64,000 nt of DNA from Lachnospira pectinoschiza. Lineage in GTDB: Bacteria; Bacillota; Clostridia; Lachnospirales; Lachnospiraceae. The stretch is from the NCBI RefSeq assembly GCF_020564355.1, contig NZ_JAJCRR010000003.1, forward strand, positions 248,001 through 312,000, given 5' to 3'. How positions within the stretch are numbered: position 1 is the first letter of the stretch; each line of letters starts with the position of its first letter. Shown piece after piece: positions 15,408 through 24,013 of the stretch. The notes beneath the pieces are model-generated. The model saw only the letters and a list, made by a program, of their open reading frames with translations. It was not told the origin of the DNA and did no database searches. The translations under genes and the position numbers were made by a program.

Positions 15408-15632
15408 ATGAAGGAAAAGACACAAAACGCAGGCAGAGGCGCATCCCTTGCAATGGGTGTTGCATTTGTCGGATTCACAACACAGTTTGGCTTAATTCCG
15501 CTGGTTAAGACGGGTTATTCTTATATCGGTTATGCAACGCTGATTGTGATTGTGATACCGTTTATTGTCCATATGATTGTAGGCTGCGTGAAAAAACAGC
15601 CGGTCATGGGCAGCGAAGCAGCTGAAAATTAA
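15408..15632 (+). pseudogene. Internally deleted membrane transporter remnant (YkvI-like), T-box controlled
   Basis: 74 codons. The N-terminal part (GASLAMGVAFVGFTTQFG) looks like the first membrane helix of YkvI-type transporters, and the rest (GYSYIGYATLIVIVIPFIV) looks like the last helix of such a protein, which normally has about ten helices and some 350-400 residues. The two ends are joined in frame, so the middle appears to be deleted. The ribosome binding site AGAGGAAAG is intact. The tryptophan T-box just upstream suggests the full-length protein handled tryptophan or a precursor. Alternatively it is a genuine two-helix small protein; the resemblance is judged by eye. Confidence 0.55.
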
Positions 15633-15650
15633 AAAACTGATACGTGTTTT

Positions 15651-15680
15651 GCGGGCATGAAAATGTCTGCGGAAAGGATA
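15651..15680 (+). repeat. Modular leader element, copy H
   Basis: GCGGGCATGAAAATGTCTGC folds into a short hairpin and is followed by GGAAAGGATAG, which serves as the ribosome binding site for 15686. It matches the GGCATTAAAATGCC-CGGAATGGAG module at 38903 and 41114. Confidence 0.6.
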
Positions 15681-15685
15681 GAATC

Positions 15686-16777
15686 ATGAAATTAGAAAAT
15701 TATGAATTACATTTACCGAGTTATTCTGTAGGAAAAGAGGTCTATAACCAGATTGGAAAAATCTGTAAACCATACGGCACAAAGGTGCTTGTAATCGGCG
15801 GTAAAAAGGCGCTTTCTGCGGCATTTGACAAAATCAGTAAAAATGCGGCGGACGGCGGGCTGGATATTATCGGAAAAGAAATTTACGGAACAGACTGCAC
15901 GTATGAGGCAGTAGAACGCCTTGCCGCACTGCCGGCATTCAAAGAAGCCGATATGGTGTTTGCCGTGGGCGGTGGAAAGGCAATTGATACCTGCAAATGT
16001 CTGTGTATCGAGTGTGAAAAGCCGGTGTTTACATTCCCGACAATCGCTTCCAACTGTGCGGCATGTACTTCTGTTTCAATTATGTATCATGAAGACGGCA
16101 CATTTTTCAAACCACATTTCTTTACACATCCGGCAGCTCACGCATTTATCGATACACAGATTATTGCCGCAGCACCGTACCGTTATCTGTGGGCGGGTAT
16201 CGGCGACACGTATGCGAAAAATTACGAAGCTGAGATTTCTTCACGCGGTGAAAAACTGCCGCATTATACGGAGGTCGGGGTCGGATTTTCCAAAATGTGC
16301 CTGACACCGATGCTTGAATACGGCAGACAGGCATTGGAGGATAATAAAAAGGGTGTTGCAACCGAAGCACTGGAGCAGGTAGCTTTAGCGATTGTGGTTA
16401 CGACAGCGATTGTATCCATTTTCCTTACAAGGGACTTTACACCGGATTACAACAGTGGTCTGGCACATGCCTGCTTTTATGCGCTGACGGCGTATCCGGT
16501 CATTGAAAAAGAACATCTGCACGGCGAGGTTGTCGGATTCGGTGTACTGTATGCCCTGCTTGTAGACGGACAACAGGAGGAATTTGAAAAAATCTATGCG
16601 TTAAATAAAGAGCTGGGACTTCCGGTGCGCATTGCCGATATCGGCATTACCGAGGAGCAGTTCTTTGAAACCATGGACAGGATTCCGCAGATGTCCGATA
16701 TCCGCCATTATCCGTATGTAGTGACAAAGGAAATGCTGATGCAGGCATATGAAACGATAGAACAGCTGCCAGTATAA
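15686..16777 (+). CDS. Iron-containing alcohol dehydrogenase family, glycerol-dehydrogenase-like
   Basis: 363 residues. The NAD-binding region reads MVFAVGGGKAIDTCKC, where GGGKxxD is the family signature; TFPTIASNCAACTSVSIMY follows as in glycerol dehydrogenases. Metal-ligand histidines fit the SGLAHACFYAL and EHLHGEVVGFG segments. Members oxidise glycerol or related polyols to ketones with NAD in the cytoplasm. The start at 15686 has GGAAAGGATAG ahead of it; an upstream in-frame start at 15644 overlaps the leader repeat. It is a single gene followed by an AT-rich stretch and the candidate large RNA. Confidence 0.85.
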   Translation: MKLENYELHLPSYSVGKEVYNQIGKICKPYGTKVLVIGGKKALSAAFDKISKNAADGGLDIIGKEIYGTDCTYEAVERLAALPAFKEADMVFAVGGGKAIDTCKCLCIECEKPVFTFPTIASNCAACTSVSIMYHEDGTFFKPHFFTHPAAHAFIDTQIIAAAPYRYLWAGIGDTYAKNYEAEISSRGEKLPHYTEVGVGFSKMCLTPMLEYGRQALEDNKKGVATEALEQVALAIVVTTAIVSIFLTRDFTPDYNSGLAHACFYALTAYPVIEKEHLHGEVVGFGVLYALLVDGQQEEFEKIYALNKELGLPVRIADIGITEEQFFETMDRIPQMSDIRHYPYVVTKEMLMQAYETIEQLPV

Positions 16778-16854
16778 AATGTCAGAATATTCATAATAAA
16801 ATATACAATTTATAGAAAAGAATGAAAATAATTAAAATTTATTTGAAAAAAGTA

Positions 16855-16883
16855 TTGACAAATAATAACCTGCGTGTTAATAT
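16855..16883 (+). promoter_or_regulatory. Strong promoter of the candidate large RNA
   Basis: Consensus TTGACA (16855-16860) and TAATAT (16878-16883) are exactly 17 bases apart. No substantial open frame follows, which makes a non-coding transcript likely. Confidence 0.75.
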
Positions 16884-16889
16884 ACAATC

Positions 16890-17640
16890 ACAAACAAACA
16901 AGAACTTCAAACATAAGAGTTCTTAAAAGGAGGTTGATTCCAATGCAGAACGAAGGAATACACCTACAATATGAGAGTGGTAAGGCATAGCAGTTCCCTC
17001 GCAAGAATACCTTTACCGATATAACAAATGGAAGATTCCTATAAAGAGATAGGAAAAGAAGGAAAAGGTAATACAGGCTGGCACTCATATTGAAGATTTA
17101 CCACAACAATAATATGAAAGATTTCAGATTTGTGTAAAGAAACAAATACTGAAAAGGTATCAAAAATATACGACCGGAACACTTCTGATACCAGTAAAAG
17201 ATTTTGGTTATCAACGAAATCAAAGTCAATGAAGATGCAGAAGTAAAAGGAAACTATATTTCAGATATCTTGAAACTGTCAGAACCCGTGAAAGATGACA
17301 GAAAGAAGCTTCATATTATCCGAATGAAACAGATTCAATGAAAGCAATTTCAAGGAATCAGGTATCATTCAAAAAAATGTATCAATGTTCTAAGTAAGAA
17401 AACAAAAAGGAAGATTTTTTAAAGAAAAGATTCCAAAAAGAAAACTTACGAGCAGGGAATAAAAAGGTGATGTTGCCTTTGTACAATCAGAACAGATTTC
17501 ATCGAAGAAATTGAAAAATGAAGTAAAATTCATAAAATCAATGAAGAATCGAAGAAAAAGGAGTTTAAAATTGGATAACGCAGAGTCTTAGAACGGCCGT
17601 TGTATCAAACATTCGTAGTTGGTATGACGGTCGTTCATTT
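16890..17640 (+). ncRNA. Candidate large structured non-coding RNA (about 750 nt)
   Basis: The kilobase between 16778 and 17807 has no credible protein gene but has a consensus promoter and a chain of local hairpins: AAGAACT/AGTTCTT (16900-16924), GGTAAGG/CCTTTACC (16979-17017), TTCCTA/TAGGAA (17036-17055), GGTATCA/TGATACC (17156-17192), CTGTCA/TGACAG (17276-17301), and a long 3' hairpin with arms GAACGGCCGT/ACGGTCGTTC (17591-17636). Size and A-rich composition resemble ROOL- or GOLLD-class RNAs, which I cannot confirm. A 15-codon frame with a perfect AAAAGGAGGT site begins at 16942 and is the only translation signal. Degraded coding sequence is the alternative. Confidence 0.6.
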
Positions 17641-17807
17641 TGCTCATTTTGCATTAAAAAGCATGAAAAAGGAATAGTGCCAAAACGGCGGGAATATAGT
17701 ATATAGCGTGAAAAAATGCCGGTGTAATTATTTTTTGCATTGGAATTTGGTTCTTATGAAACAAATCTGCGCGGTAAAAATCTAGTATTTGTGGATTGGA
17801 GAGGTGT

Positions 17808-18713
17808 ATGAAACTGCTGTGGAGGTCGGGACGCAGGCGCGGTAAAGCTGATGGCAAAGAAAAGGAAAAAGACATTAGGGAAAGCAGGAAACAGTGGTCG
17901 GGGATAACGGCACAGAAAGTAAGTATCGTGGCAGTGCTGTTTTTAGTAATGTATGCGCTGGGAGCGCTGACAGCAAAAAAGGCGGAGAGTGTCGGTGTGT
18001 CGGCATTACTGCATGAAAAAAGTGAAAACTGGGGACTGGGTTTTGGCACGGAAGGAAAGCCGCCGACAGGAAATGCGAGTGCAGAGGAATTAAAAAAATA
18101 CAATGCGTATTTTATCGGGGATACAACACAGAATACGATTTATCTGACATTTGACTGCGGCTATGAAAACGGCAATACAGAGCCGATTTTAGATGCGTTG
18201 AAAAAACATGATGTAAAGGCGACCTTTTTTGTGGTCGGAAATTTTCTGGAAACCAGCCCGGAGATAGTCAAACGGATGATTGCGGAGGGGCATACGGTCG
18301 GCAATCATACCTATCATCATCTGGATATGTCATCCATTTCAAGCATGGATGCCTTTAAAAAGGAAACGCAGGACGTTGAAAATCTGTTTGAGCAGATTAC
18401 AGGGACACCGATAACAAAATTTTACCGTCCGCCGCAGGGCAAATACAATATTGAAAACTTAAAAATGGCGCAGGAGCTTGGCTACCACACGTTTTTCTGG
18501 AGTCTTGCTTATGTGGACTGGTATCAGGATAAACAGCCGACAAAAGACGAAGCGTTTGGCAAGCTGCTTAAAAGAATACACCCCGGCGCAATCGTGCTGT
18601 TACATTCCACGTCTTCGACAAATGCGCAGATTTTAGACGAATTGTTGACCAAGTGGGAAGAAATGGGATATACTATAAAACCGTTGACAGAACTGGCTGG
18701 CGCAGCAACATGA
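17808..18713 (+). CDS. Polysaccharide deacetylase, PdaA-like
   Basis: 301 residues. A basic N-terminus and one membrane segment (about 38-58) are followed by a NodB-homology domain. Motif 1 is TFDCGYENG, where the second Asp of the usual TFDD is replaced by Cys, as PdaA uses Asn at this place; motif 2 is NHTYHH with HTVGNH; RPPQGKYN and LLHSTS are motifs 3 and 5. PdaA removes the N-acetyl group of muramic acid so that muramic-delta-lactam can form in the spore cortex. GGAGAGG stands four bases before the ATG at 17808. It follows the candidate large RNA. Confidence 0.88.
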   Translation: MKLLWRSGRRRGKADGKEKEKDIRESRKQWSGITAQKVSIVAVLFLVMYALGALTAKKAESVGVSALLHEKSENWGLGFGTEGKPPTGNASAEELKKYNAYFIGDTTQNTIYLTFDCGYENGNTEPILDALKKHDVKATFFVVGNFLETSPEIVKRMIAEGHTVGNHTYHHLDMSSISSMDAFKKETQDVENLFEQITGTPITKFYRPPQGKYNIENLKMAQELGYHTFFWSLAYVDWYQDKQPTKDEAFGKLLKRIHPGAIVLLHSTSSTNAQILDELLTKWEEMGYTIKPLTELAGAAT

Positions 18714-18824
18714 CACATAATAAATGTATTGTTTGACAAAACTTTAGGAAAAATGTTTGGCGAAGCCGGGTGAAGCGTGTAAAGATATAGATTTATGCGT
18801 GTACAGACAAAGAAAGAGAGTAAG

Positions 18825-20612
18825 ATGAAGAAAAATGGGAGGAAACAAAACGTGAATACGAAAGAGTATGAAACAAAGGAGCTGCTTTCACGGTTTGCAC
18901 CGTATTATAAGCCGCATATGGGGACGCTCTGCATGGATTTATTCTGTGCGGCGCTGACAACAATCTGCGAGCTGGTGCTTCCGCTGATTATGCGTTATAT
19001 TACCAACGAAGGAATCCGGGATCTTGCGGCGTTGTCCGTAAAGACAATTCTGATGTTGGGTGCATTGTATCTGGTACTGCGTATTATTGATGGTATTGCG
19101 AATTATTATATGGCATATACGGGGCATGTTATGGGTGCAAAGATTGAAACCGGTATGCGTAAAGATGCGTATGCGCATTTGCAGAAGCTGTCTGATACGT
19201 ATTATAACAATACGAAAGTCGGTCAGATTATGGGGCGGATTACCAACGATTTATTTGATGTTACCGAATTTGCGCATCACTGTCCGGAGGAATTCTTTAT
19301 TGCGGCGATTAAAGGCATTGCAGGCTTTGCAATTCTTGCAATGATTAATCTGTGGCTGACACTGATTATTTTTGTGATTGTGCCGGTTATGGTTCTATCC
19401 TGTATGAAGCTGAACCGCAAAATGAAAAAGGCATTTGCGGCACAGCGGTATCAGATTGGTGAATTAAATGCGCGTATTGAAGATACCTTGCTGGGTCAGA
19501 AGGTTGTGAAGGCTTTCACAAATGAAGATATGGAAAATCAGAAGTTTGATGCGGATAACCACAGCTTCTTTGGGATTAAAAAAGAAACGTATAAATATAT
19601 GGGCGCATTCCAGACCACAACCAGAATGTTTGACGGTGTGATGTATCTGGCAGTTGTGGTTGCCGGCGGTATTTTTATGGTTAGAGGCATGATTCTGCCG
19701 GGCGATCTGGTTGCGTATATGCTGTATGTAACGACATTTATTGCAACAATCCGCAGAATCATTGAATTTGCCGAGCAGTTCCAGCGCGGCATGACGGGAA
19801 TTGAACGCTTTTTACAGATTATGGACGCCAAAATCGACATTTTTGACGAGCCGGGTGCAGTCGAATTAAAAGATGTAACAGGAGATATTACATTTAAAGA
19901 TGTAAGCTTTGAGTATCCGGATGACCACAATCAGGTCTTTGAAAATCTGAATCTGACGATTCGTCCGGGCGAAAAGGTTGCCATTGTCGGACCGTCAGGC
20001 GGTGGAAAGACGACACTTTGTAACCTGATTCCGCGTTTTTATGATATTGATTCCGGCGAAATCAGCATTGACGGTAAAAATATTAAATCATTTACGTTAA
20101 AGAGCCTGCGCCAGCAGATTGGCATTGTACAGCAGGACGTCTATCTGTTTTCGGGCACGGTGTATGACAATATTGTATACGGCAGCTTAAATGCGACAAA
20201 GGAACAGGTTATTGAAGCCGCAAAGCTTGCCGGGGCAGATGGATTTATCAGGGAACTAAAAGACGGCTATCAGACCTATATCGGAGAACGAGGTGTGAAG
20301 CTTTCCGGCGGACAAAAACAAAGAATCAGCATCGCAAGGGTATTTTTAAAGAACCCGGCGATACTGATTCTGGATGAAGCGACCTCGGCGCTGGACAATG
20401 AAAGCGAGTATGAGGTTGCTAAGTCGTTAGAGAAGCTGTCAAAGGGCAGAACAACGATTACCATTGCACACCGCTTATCCAGTATCCGCAATTCGGACAG
20501 AATCTTAGTGCTTACGCAGGAAGGCATTGCCGAAGAAGGAAACCACGAAGCACTTATGGAAAAGAAAGGCATTTACTACCAGTTCTATACCATGGCGGAC
20601 CGGCTGAAATAG
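18825..20612 (+). CDS. ABC exporter, fused membrane and ATPase domains
   Basis: 595 residues. Six membrane segments in the first 320 residues form a type-I exporter domain (RFAPYYKPHMGTL, then SDTYYNNTKVGQIMGRITNDL, typical of MsbA/YknV-like half-transporters). The ATPase domain has Walker A GPSGGGKTT, Q-loop GIVQQDVYLF, signature LSGGQKQR, Walker B ILILDEATSALD and switch His in IAHRLSS. It should act as a homodimer exporting lipids, peptides or drugs. The chosen start has AAAGAGAG upstream; two further in-frame ATGs are possible. The substrate is unknown. Confidence 0.93.
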   Translation: MKKNGRKQNVNTKEYETKELLSRFAPYYKPHMGTLCMDLFCAALTTICELVLPLIMRYITNEGIRDLAALSVKTILMLGALYLVLRIIDGIANYYMAYTGHVMGAKIETGMRKDAYAHLQKLSDTYYNNTKVGQIMGRITNDLFDVTEFAHHCPEEFFIAAIKGIAGFAILAMINLWLTLIIFVIVPVMVLSCMKLNRKMKKAFAAQRYQIGELNARIEDTLLGQKVVKAFTNEDMENQKFDADNHSFFGIKKETYKYMGAFQTTTRMFDGVMYLAVVVAGGIFMVRGMILPGDLVAYMLYVTTFIATIRRIIEFAEQFQRGMTGIERFLQIMDAKIDIFDEPGAVELKDVTGDITFKDVSFEYPDDHNQVFENLNLTIRPGEKVAIVGPSGGGKTTLCNLIPRFYDIDSGEISIDGKNIKSFTLKSLRQQIGIVQQDVYLFSGTVYDNIVYGSLNATKEQVIEAAKLAGADGFIRELKDGYQTYIGERGVKLSGGQKQRISIARVFLKNPAILILDEATSALDNESEYEVAKSLEKLSKGRTTITIAHRLSSIRNSDRILVLTQEGIAEEGNHEALMEKKGIYYQFYTMADRLK

Positions 20613-20717
20613 CGGCGATGTCAGAAGCGGAACCGGTCACTTCATTCTGCATAACGGATAAGCCTTCGGTTACGGTGGCGTTTGGTTCAAGCTGTTTTAT
20701 CGTAGTTATCTTATATT

Positions 20718-22841
20718 TTACACATGTTTCTGATTTTCGCGCAGGGCACTTTCTACATATTCCATAATGTAGTAGTTGTCCTCCGGCATCTGACAGCCGA
20801 CAATATACGTGCCTTCATTTTCAGAAGAACGGATAATTCGGCCTTCCAGTACGGAATGGGCGGTCAGTGCAAAGTTATCAATGGCAATGGAAATGTCACG
20901 GCCCTTGGCAGAGGCAAAGAACGGGTCTTTTACCAGAAGGGCAAAACCGTTTGCACTGATATTGTCTAACTGACCCTTAAAGGTTTCACCGGAATTTTTC
21001 ACGGTAATCGTACAGGTGTTGGAAATATCCATGCGTGGATATTTCCGGCGGTTTATAATCTGCGGACGGCTGGTAATCTGAATACGGTAAGTTCCTTCCG
21101 CAGCTGTTTTACCGCTGTCAGACTGAATCTTGGCATGGCTCCAGCAGTAAAGAACATTACCGACAGTAACCTGTACGGTACATGCTGCCGGTTTTGGCAG
21201 GCTGAGCTTCTTTTCAAGAGAGGCAAAAAGCGTATTTTCAACCTGTTCCAGTAATTCACCGTGGTATTCAATGTCTTTAGAAGAAGCATCATCATGAACG
21301 GTTACGGTCATCTTCATGCCGCGTTTTACATCATCAATGCCCATGAAACCGCCGATACCCAGTTCGCACATTAAATCCTGGATAACATCTTCAATGTTGT
21401 TGATATTCAGAGCCGTTTCCTCATATTTACTGCTCATGCGTTTGGTCGTTTCGTCAGAGTCGGAAATGCAGTTGGTCATGACATTTACAATATCAGTAAC
21501 GTTTTCCATGTTGGAAACCAGCTGGCGGTTGGAATTTTCCACTTCTTTAATAGCGGTGTCAATAACCTGGATATGTTCACCCAGCTGTGAAGAATCCGCA
21601 GTAATTTTACCGACATTTTCGCCGGTTAAGGTTACTTTTTCAAGGGTCAGCTGAATCAGTTTCAAGGTCTGTTCGATAGAAGATGTCATTTTTTCTGAAA
21701 TCTCATCCAGACGGGTTAAGGCATCCTGAATCTGACCGGATGAAGATTTGGTTTCGGTACTTAATGTGCGAATCTGTTCGGCAACGACCGCAAAGCCTTT
21801 TCCGGCTTCGCCGGCGCGTGCGGCTTCAATCGAAGCATTTAAGGCAAGCAGATTGGTCTGGCTTGAAATGCTGTCAATCGTACCGGTTTCTTCTTTTACT
21901 TTTTCAAATTCTGATTTGAATTCCTGTAAAACATTTTCAACTTCGCCAGACAGTTCAGACATCGTTCCGGCAGTTTTTACCAGTTCGTCAAGGTCTGCGG
22001 AACTGGTCTGTGCATGTGTAACGGATTCAGCTGTTAAGGAAACCATTTCGTTGATTAATGCAACAACGTGTTCCACCTGTGCATTAATATCACCGGTCAT
22101 ATCGGTGGAGGAGGTGGTATGCTGCTGTAATTTTCCGTTGTTGTCAGTTAATTCATTCATGCCAAGTAAAACAACGTCAGAGCCGTGTTTGTTTTCAGAA
22201 GCCAGTTCACGGACAACGGTAATACCGTTCATAATGGTATTGCTGGCAGTTTTTACCTTTTCAACGGTTGAGATGACACGCTGTAAGTCAGCCTTGATAC
22301 TGTCGGTTAAAGCCCCATCAGATTCGTTTAAATGGCGGATAGACAGCACGTAGCAGATATAACATAAAACAATGCAGGATACCTGTAACTGGTAATTTTT
22401 TATATCAGCCGCAGAGTTGCAGCCAAGTACGACACCGCGGTATAAGGCGCTGCCGATGATGACAAGCGTATTGGCGATGCCGCAACGAATCATAAAGCTG
22501 CGGTTCTTGTAAAGAACCAGAAGGCTTGTGACAGGAAGCACATAGGTAAATGCAATCGGTGAAGCTGTTGTGCAGGATACAAAGGTATAAAAGATACCGT
22601 ATCCGATAACAAGATCATATTTGTACAAATCAGTTGATTTTCCTTTTAGCCGCAGCAGAATATCGCCGATAAAGAAAGGAACCCAGCATAATACTACAAA
22701 AATAATGTAATTAGAAAACGGATACAGGCCGTTTGCGGCATCGGAGCCATAGTTGGCTGTGAGTAAAAGTGCAAAGACCAGCCAGATTCTGCGGGCTTTG
22801 ATGTTGGCTTTTTCTTTGAAAACATTTTCATCATAGTTCAT
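20718..22841 (-). CDS. Chemoreceptor fused to YcgR/PilZ c-di-GMP-binding domain (paralogue 1)
   Basis: 707 residues. The N-terminal 170 residues hold about six hydrophobic segments with no large extracellular domain. Residues about 185-490 are a receptor signalling coiled coil whose tip reads [20 protein letters not shown]. From about 505 to 595 is a YcgR N-terminal-like domain ([16 protein letters not shown]), then a PilZ domain with RRKYPR (RxxxR) and NISANG ([D/N]xSxxG), the two c-di-GMP contacts. It could feed c-di-GMP level into CheA/CheW signalling. ACAGGAG lies nine bases before the ATG at 22841; an ATG at 22850 is too close to the site. A homologous gene lies divergently at 24014. Confidence 0.9.
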   Translation of the reverse strand: MNYDENVFKEKANIKARRIWLVFALLLTANYGSDAANGLYPFSNYIIFVVLCWVPFFIGDILLRLKGKSTDLYKYDLVIGYGIFYTFVSCTTASPIAFTYVLPVTSLLVLYKNRSFMIRCGIANTLVIIGSALYRGVVLGCNSAADIKNYQLQVSCIVLCYICYVLSIRHLNESDGALTDSIKADLQRVISTVEKVKTASNTIMNGITVVRELASENKHGSDVVLLGMNELTDNNGKLQQHTTSSTDMTGDINAQVEHVVALINEMVSLTAESVTHAQTSSADLDELVKTAGTMSELSGEVENVLQEFKSEFEKVKEETGTIDSISSQTNLLALNASIEAARAGEAGKGFAVVAEQIRTLSTETKSSSGQIQDALTRLDEISEKMTSSIEQTLKLIQLTLEKVTLTGENVGKITADSSQLGEHIQVIDTAIKEVENSNRQLVSNMENVTDIVNVMTNCISDSDETTKRMSSKYEETALNINNIEDVIQDLMCELGIGGFMGIDDVKRGMKMTVTVHDDASSKDIEYHGELLEQVENTLFASLEKKLSLPKPAACTVQVTVGNVLYCWSHAKIQSDSGKTAAEGTYRIQITSRPQIINRRKYPRMDISNTCTITVKNSGETFKGQLDNISANGFALLVKDPFFASAKGRDISIAIDNFALTAHSVLEGRIIRSSENEGTYIVGCQMPEDNYYIMEYVESALRENQKHV

Positions 22842-22858
22842 AAGTGTCATCTCCTGTT

Positions 22859-23815
22859 CTAGTATTTTTGAAGGAAATCAATCATGGATTTCATTGTCTG
22901 TAAACTTTCGTCAAGTTCCGGTTCAAATACGCTGAAAGCGTGTGTAAGCTTCGGATTTTTCGGAAAATTCAGTAAATCATGCGGCACCTGGTAACGTGCC
23001 AGTGCTTTTTCAAATTGTAACGTGTAGCGTTTTAAGTAATCGTTGTGGCTGGTTACCAGAAAACACGGCGGAAGTGCCTTTATAATATCAGGGTGTTCGG
23101 GATTTACAAACGGCGCAAAGGCACTCTTTTTGTAATTCTTTCCGTAAAGATACTTTGGAAGAAACAACCCGATTTTATCCTTTTTTGTTGTATAAAACAT
23201 GCCACTGATGAGTCCCAGCGCATTGATATGTAAAGAAGACGGAGTGACTTTGGCAGCTTTTGCTGCGGCAGGGGCATGCTGCAGGGCAGCAGTGTAGGTT
23301 AAAAGACACGCACCGCCACTGTCTCCGACTGCATATACATGGGACAGATCACCGTTATCGGAAGAAATCCGCGTTTTTAAAAAGTCCATGGCACAGGCTA
23401 AATCCTGACACTGGTCGAAAAATGAACAGTCCGGTATCAGACGGTATTCCACGCTGTAGACTAAAAAACCAAGTTCGCTTAACCGCATGCAAAATAACCG
23501 GTTAAATTCTTTGCTGCCAAGTAAAAGTCCGCCGCCATGCACATTTACAATTACCGGGAGAAGTTCGCCGTCCTGTTTTTTCGGGCGGTAACAGTCCAGA
23601 CGGTGTGAATCGCAGATGTGTGATTTACTGCTTTGCAGTGGGAAGTCCGTGTCCAAAGAAGTGTTGTCTTTTGCGGCAGAGCCGTCTGTCATATAAGGAA
23701 TGTTTTTTATCTCTGTGACAGTATCCGGGAAAGTAAGTGTTAAATTCCGTTCGGCAGACGATTTCTCAAAGTCTTTTCGCTGTTTATAAAAATTTCTTAT
23801 CATAAAGTCACTCAT
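22859..23815 (-). CDS. Alpha/beta-hydrolase esterase (HSL-like)
   Basis: 318 residues. [16 protein letters not shown] supplies the HGGG oxyanion motif and [13 protein letters not shown] the GxSxG nucleophile (GDSGG), the pair typical of the hormone-sensitive-lipase branch of esterases. A C-terminal Asp (SHNDYL region) and His (KLTHAF) complete the triad. No signal peptide is seen, so a cytoplasmic esterase of small acyl esters is likely. TAGGAG precedes the ATG. It lies upstream of, and 17 bases from, the first PilZ chemoreceptor gene on the same strand, so they probably share a message; whether they share a function is unknown. Confidence 0.85.
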   Translation of the reverse strand: MSDFMIRNFYKQRKDFEKSSAERNLTLTFPDTVTEIKNIPYMTDGSAAKDNTSLDTDFPLQSSKSHICDSHRLDCYRPKKQDGELLPVIVNVHGGGLLLGSKEFNRLFCMRLSELGFLVYSVEYRLIPDCSFFDQCQDLACAMDFLKTRISSDNGDLSHVYAVGDSGGACLLTYTAALQHAPAAAKAAKVTPSSLHINALGLISGMFYTTKKDKIGLFLPKYLYGKNYKKSAFAPFVNPEHPDIIKALPPCFLVTSHNDYLKRYTLQFEKALARYQVPHDLLNFPKNPKLTHAFSVFEPELDESLQTMKSMIDFLQKY

Positions 23816-24013
23816 AGCAGTCTCCTATCATGGCCAGGGGGTTTTACCATGGCATCATATCATTATTTTAAGATATTTTTGAGGGCTTTTCAACAAAATA
23901 ATGAAAATGATATCTTTTGATGGTGTCTGCGGGAATTAGTAGTCTTTTTTGATAAATTATGGTATACTTCTTAATAAAGAACTATGGCTGACTTACTAAA
24001 AGGAGAAATGTTT

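Noticed and set aside
16942-16989. Short gene at the start of the candidate large RNA
   Set aside because: A 15-codon frame with a perfect Shine-Dalgarno site, but it is very short, has no recognisable product, and overlaps the GGTAAGG hairpin; kept only as a note within the RNA.
17185-17340. A decayed protein gene inside the candidate RNA
   Set aside because: One frame of about 45 codons without stops reads as Lys/Glu/Ile-rich sequence, but this is expected from A-rich DNA and matches no family by eye; a BLASTX would settle it.
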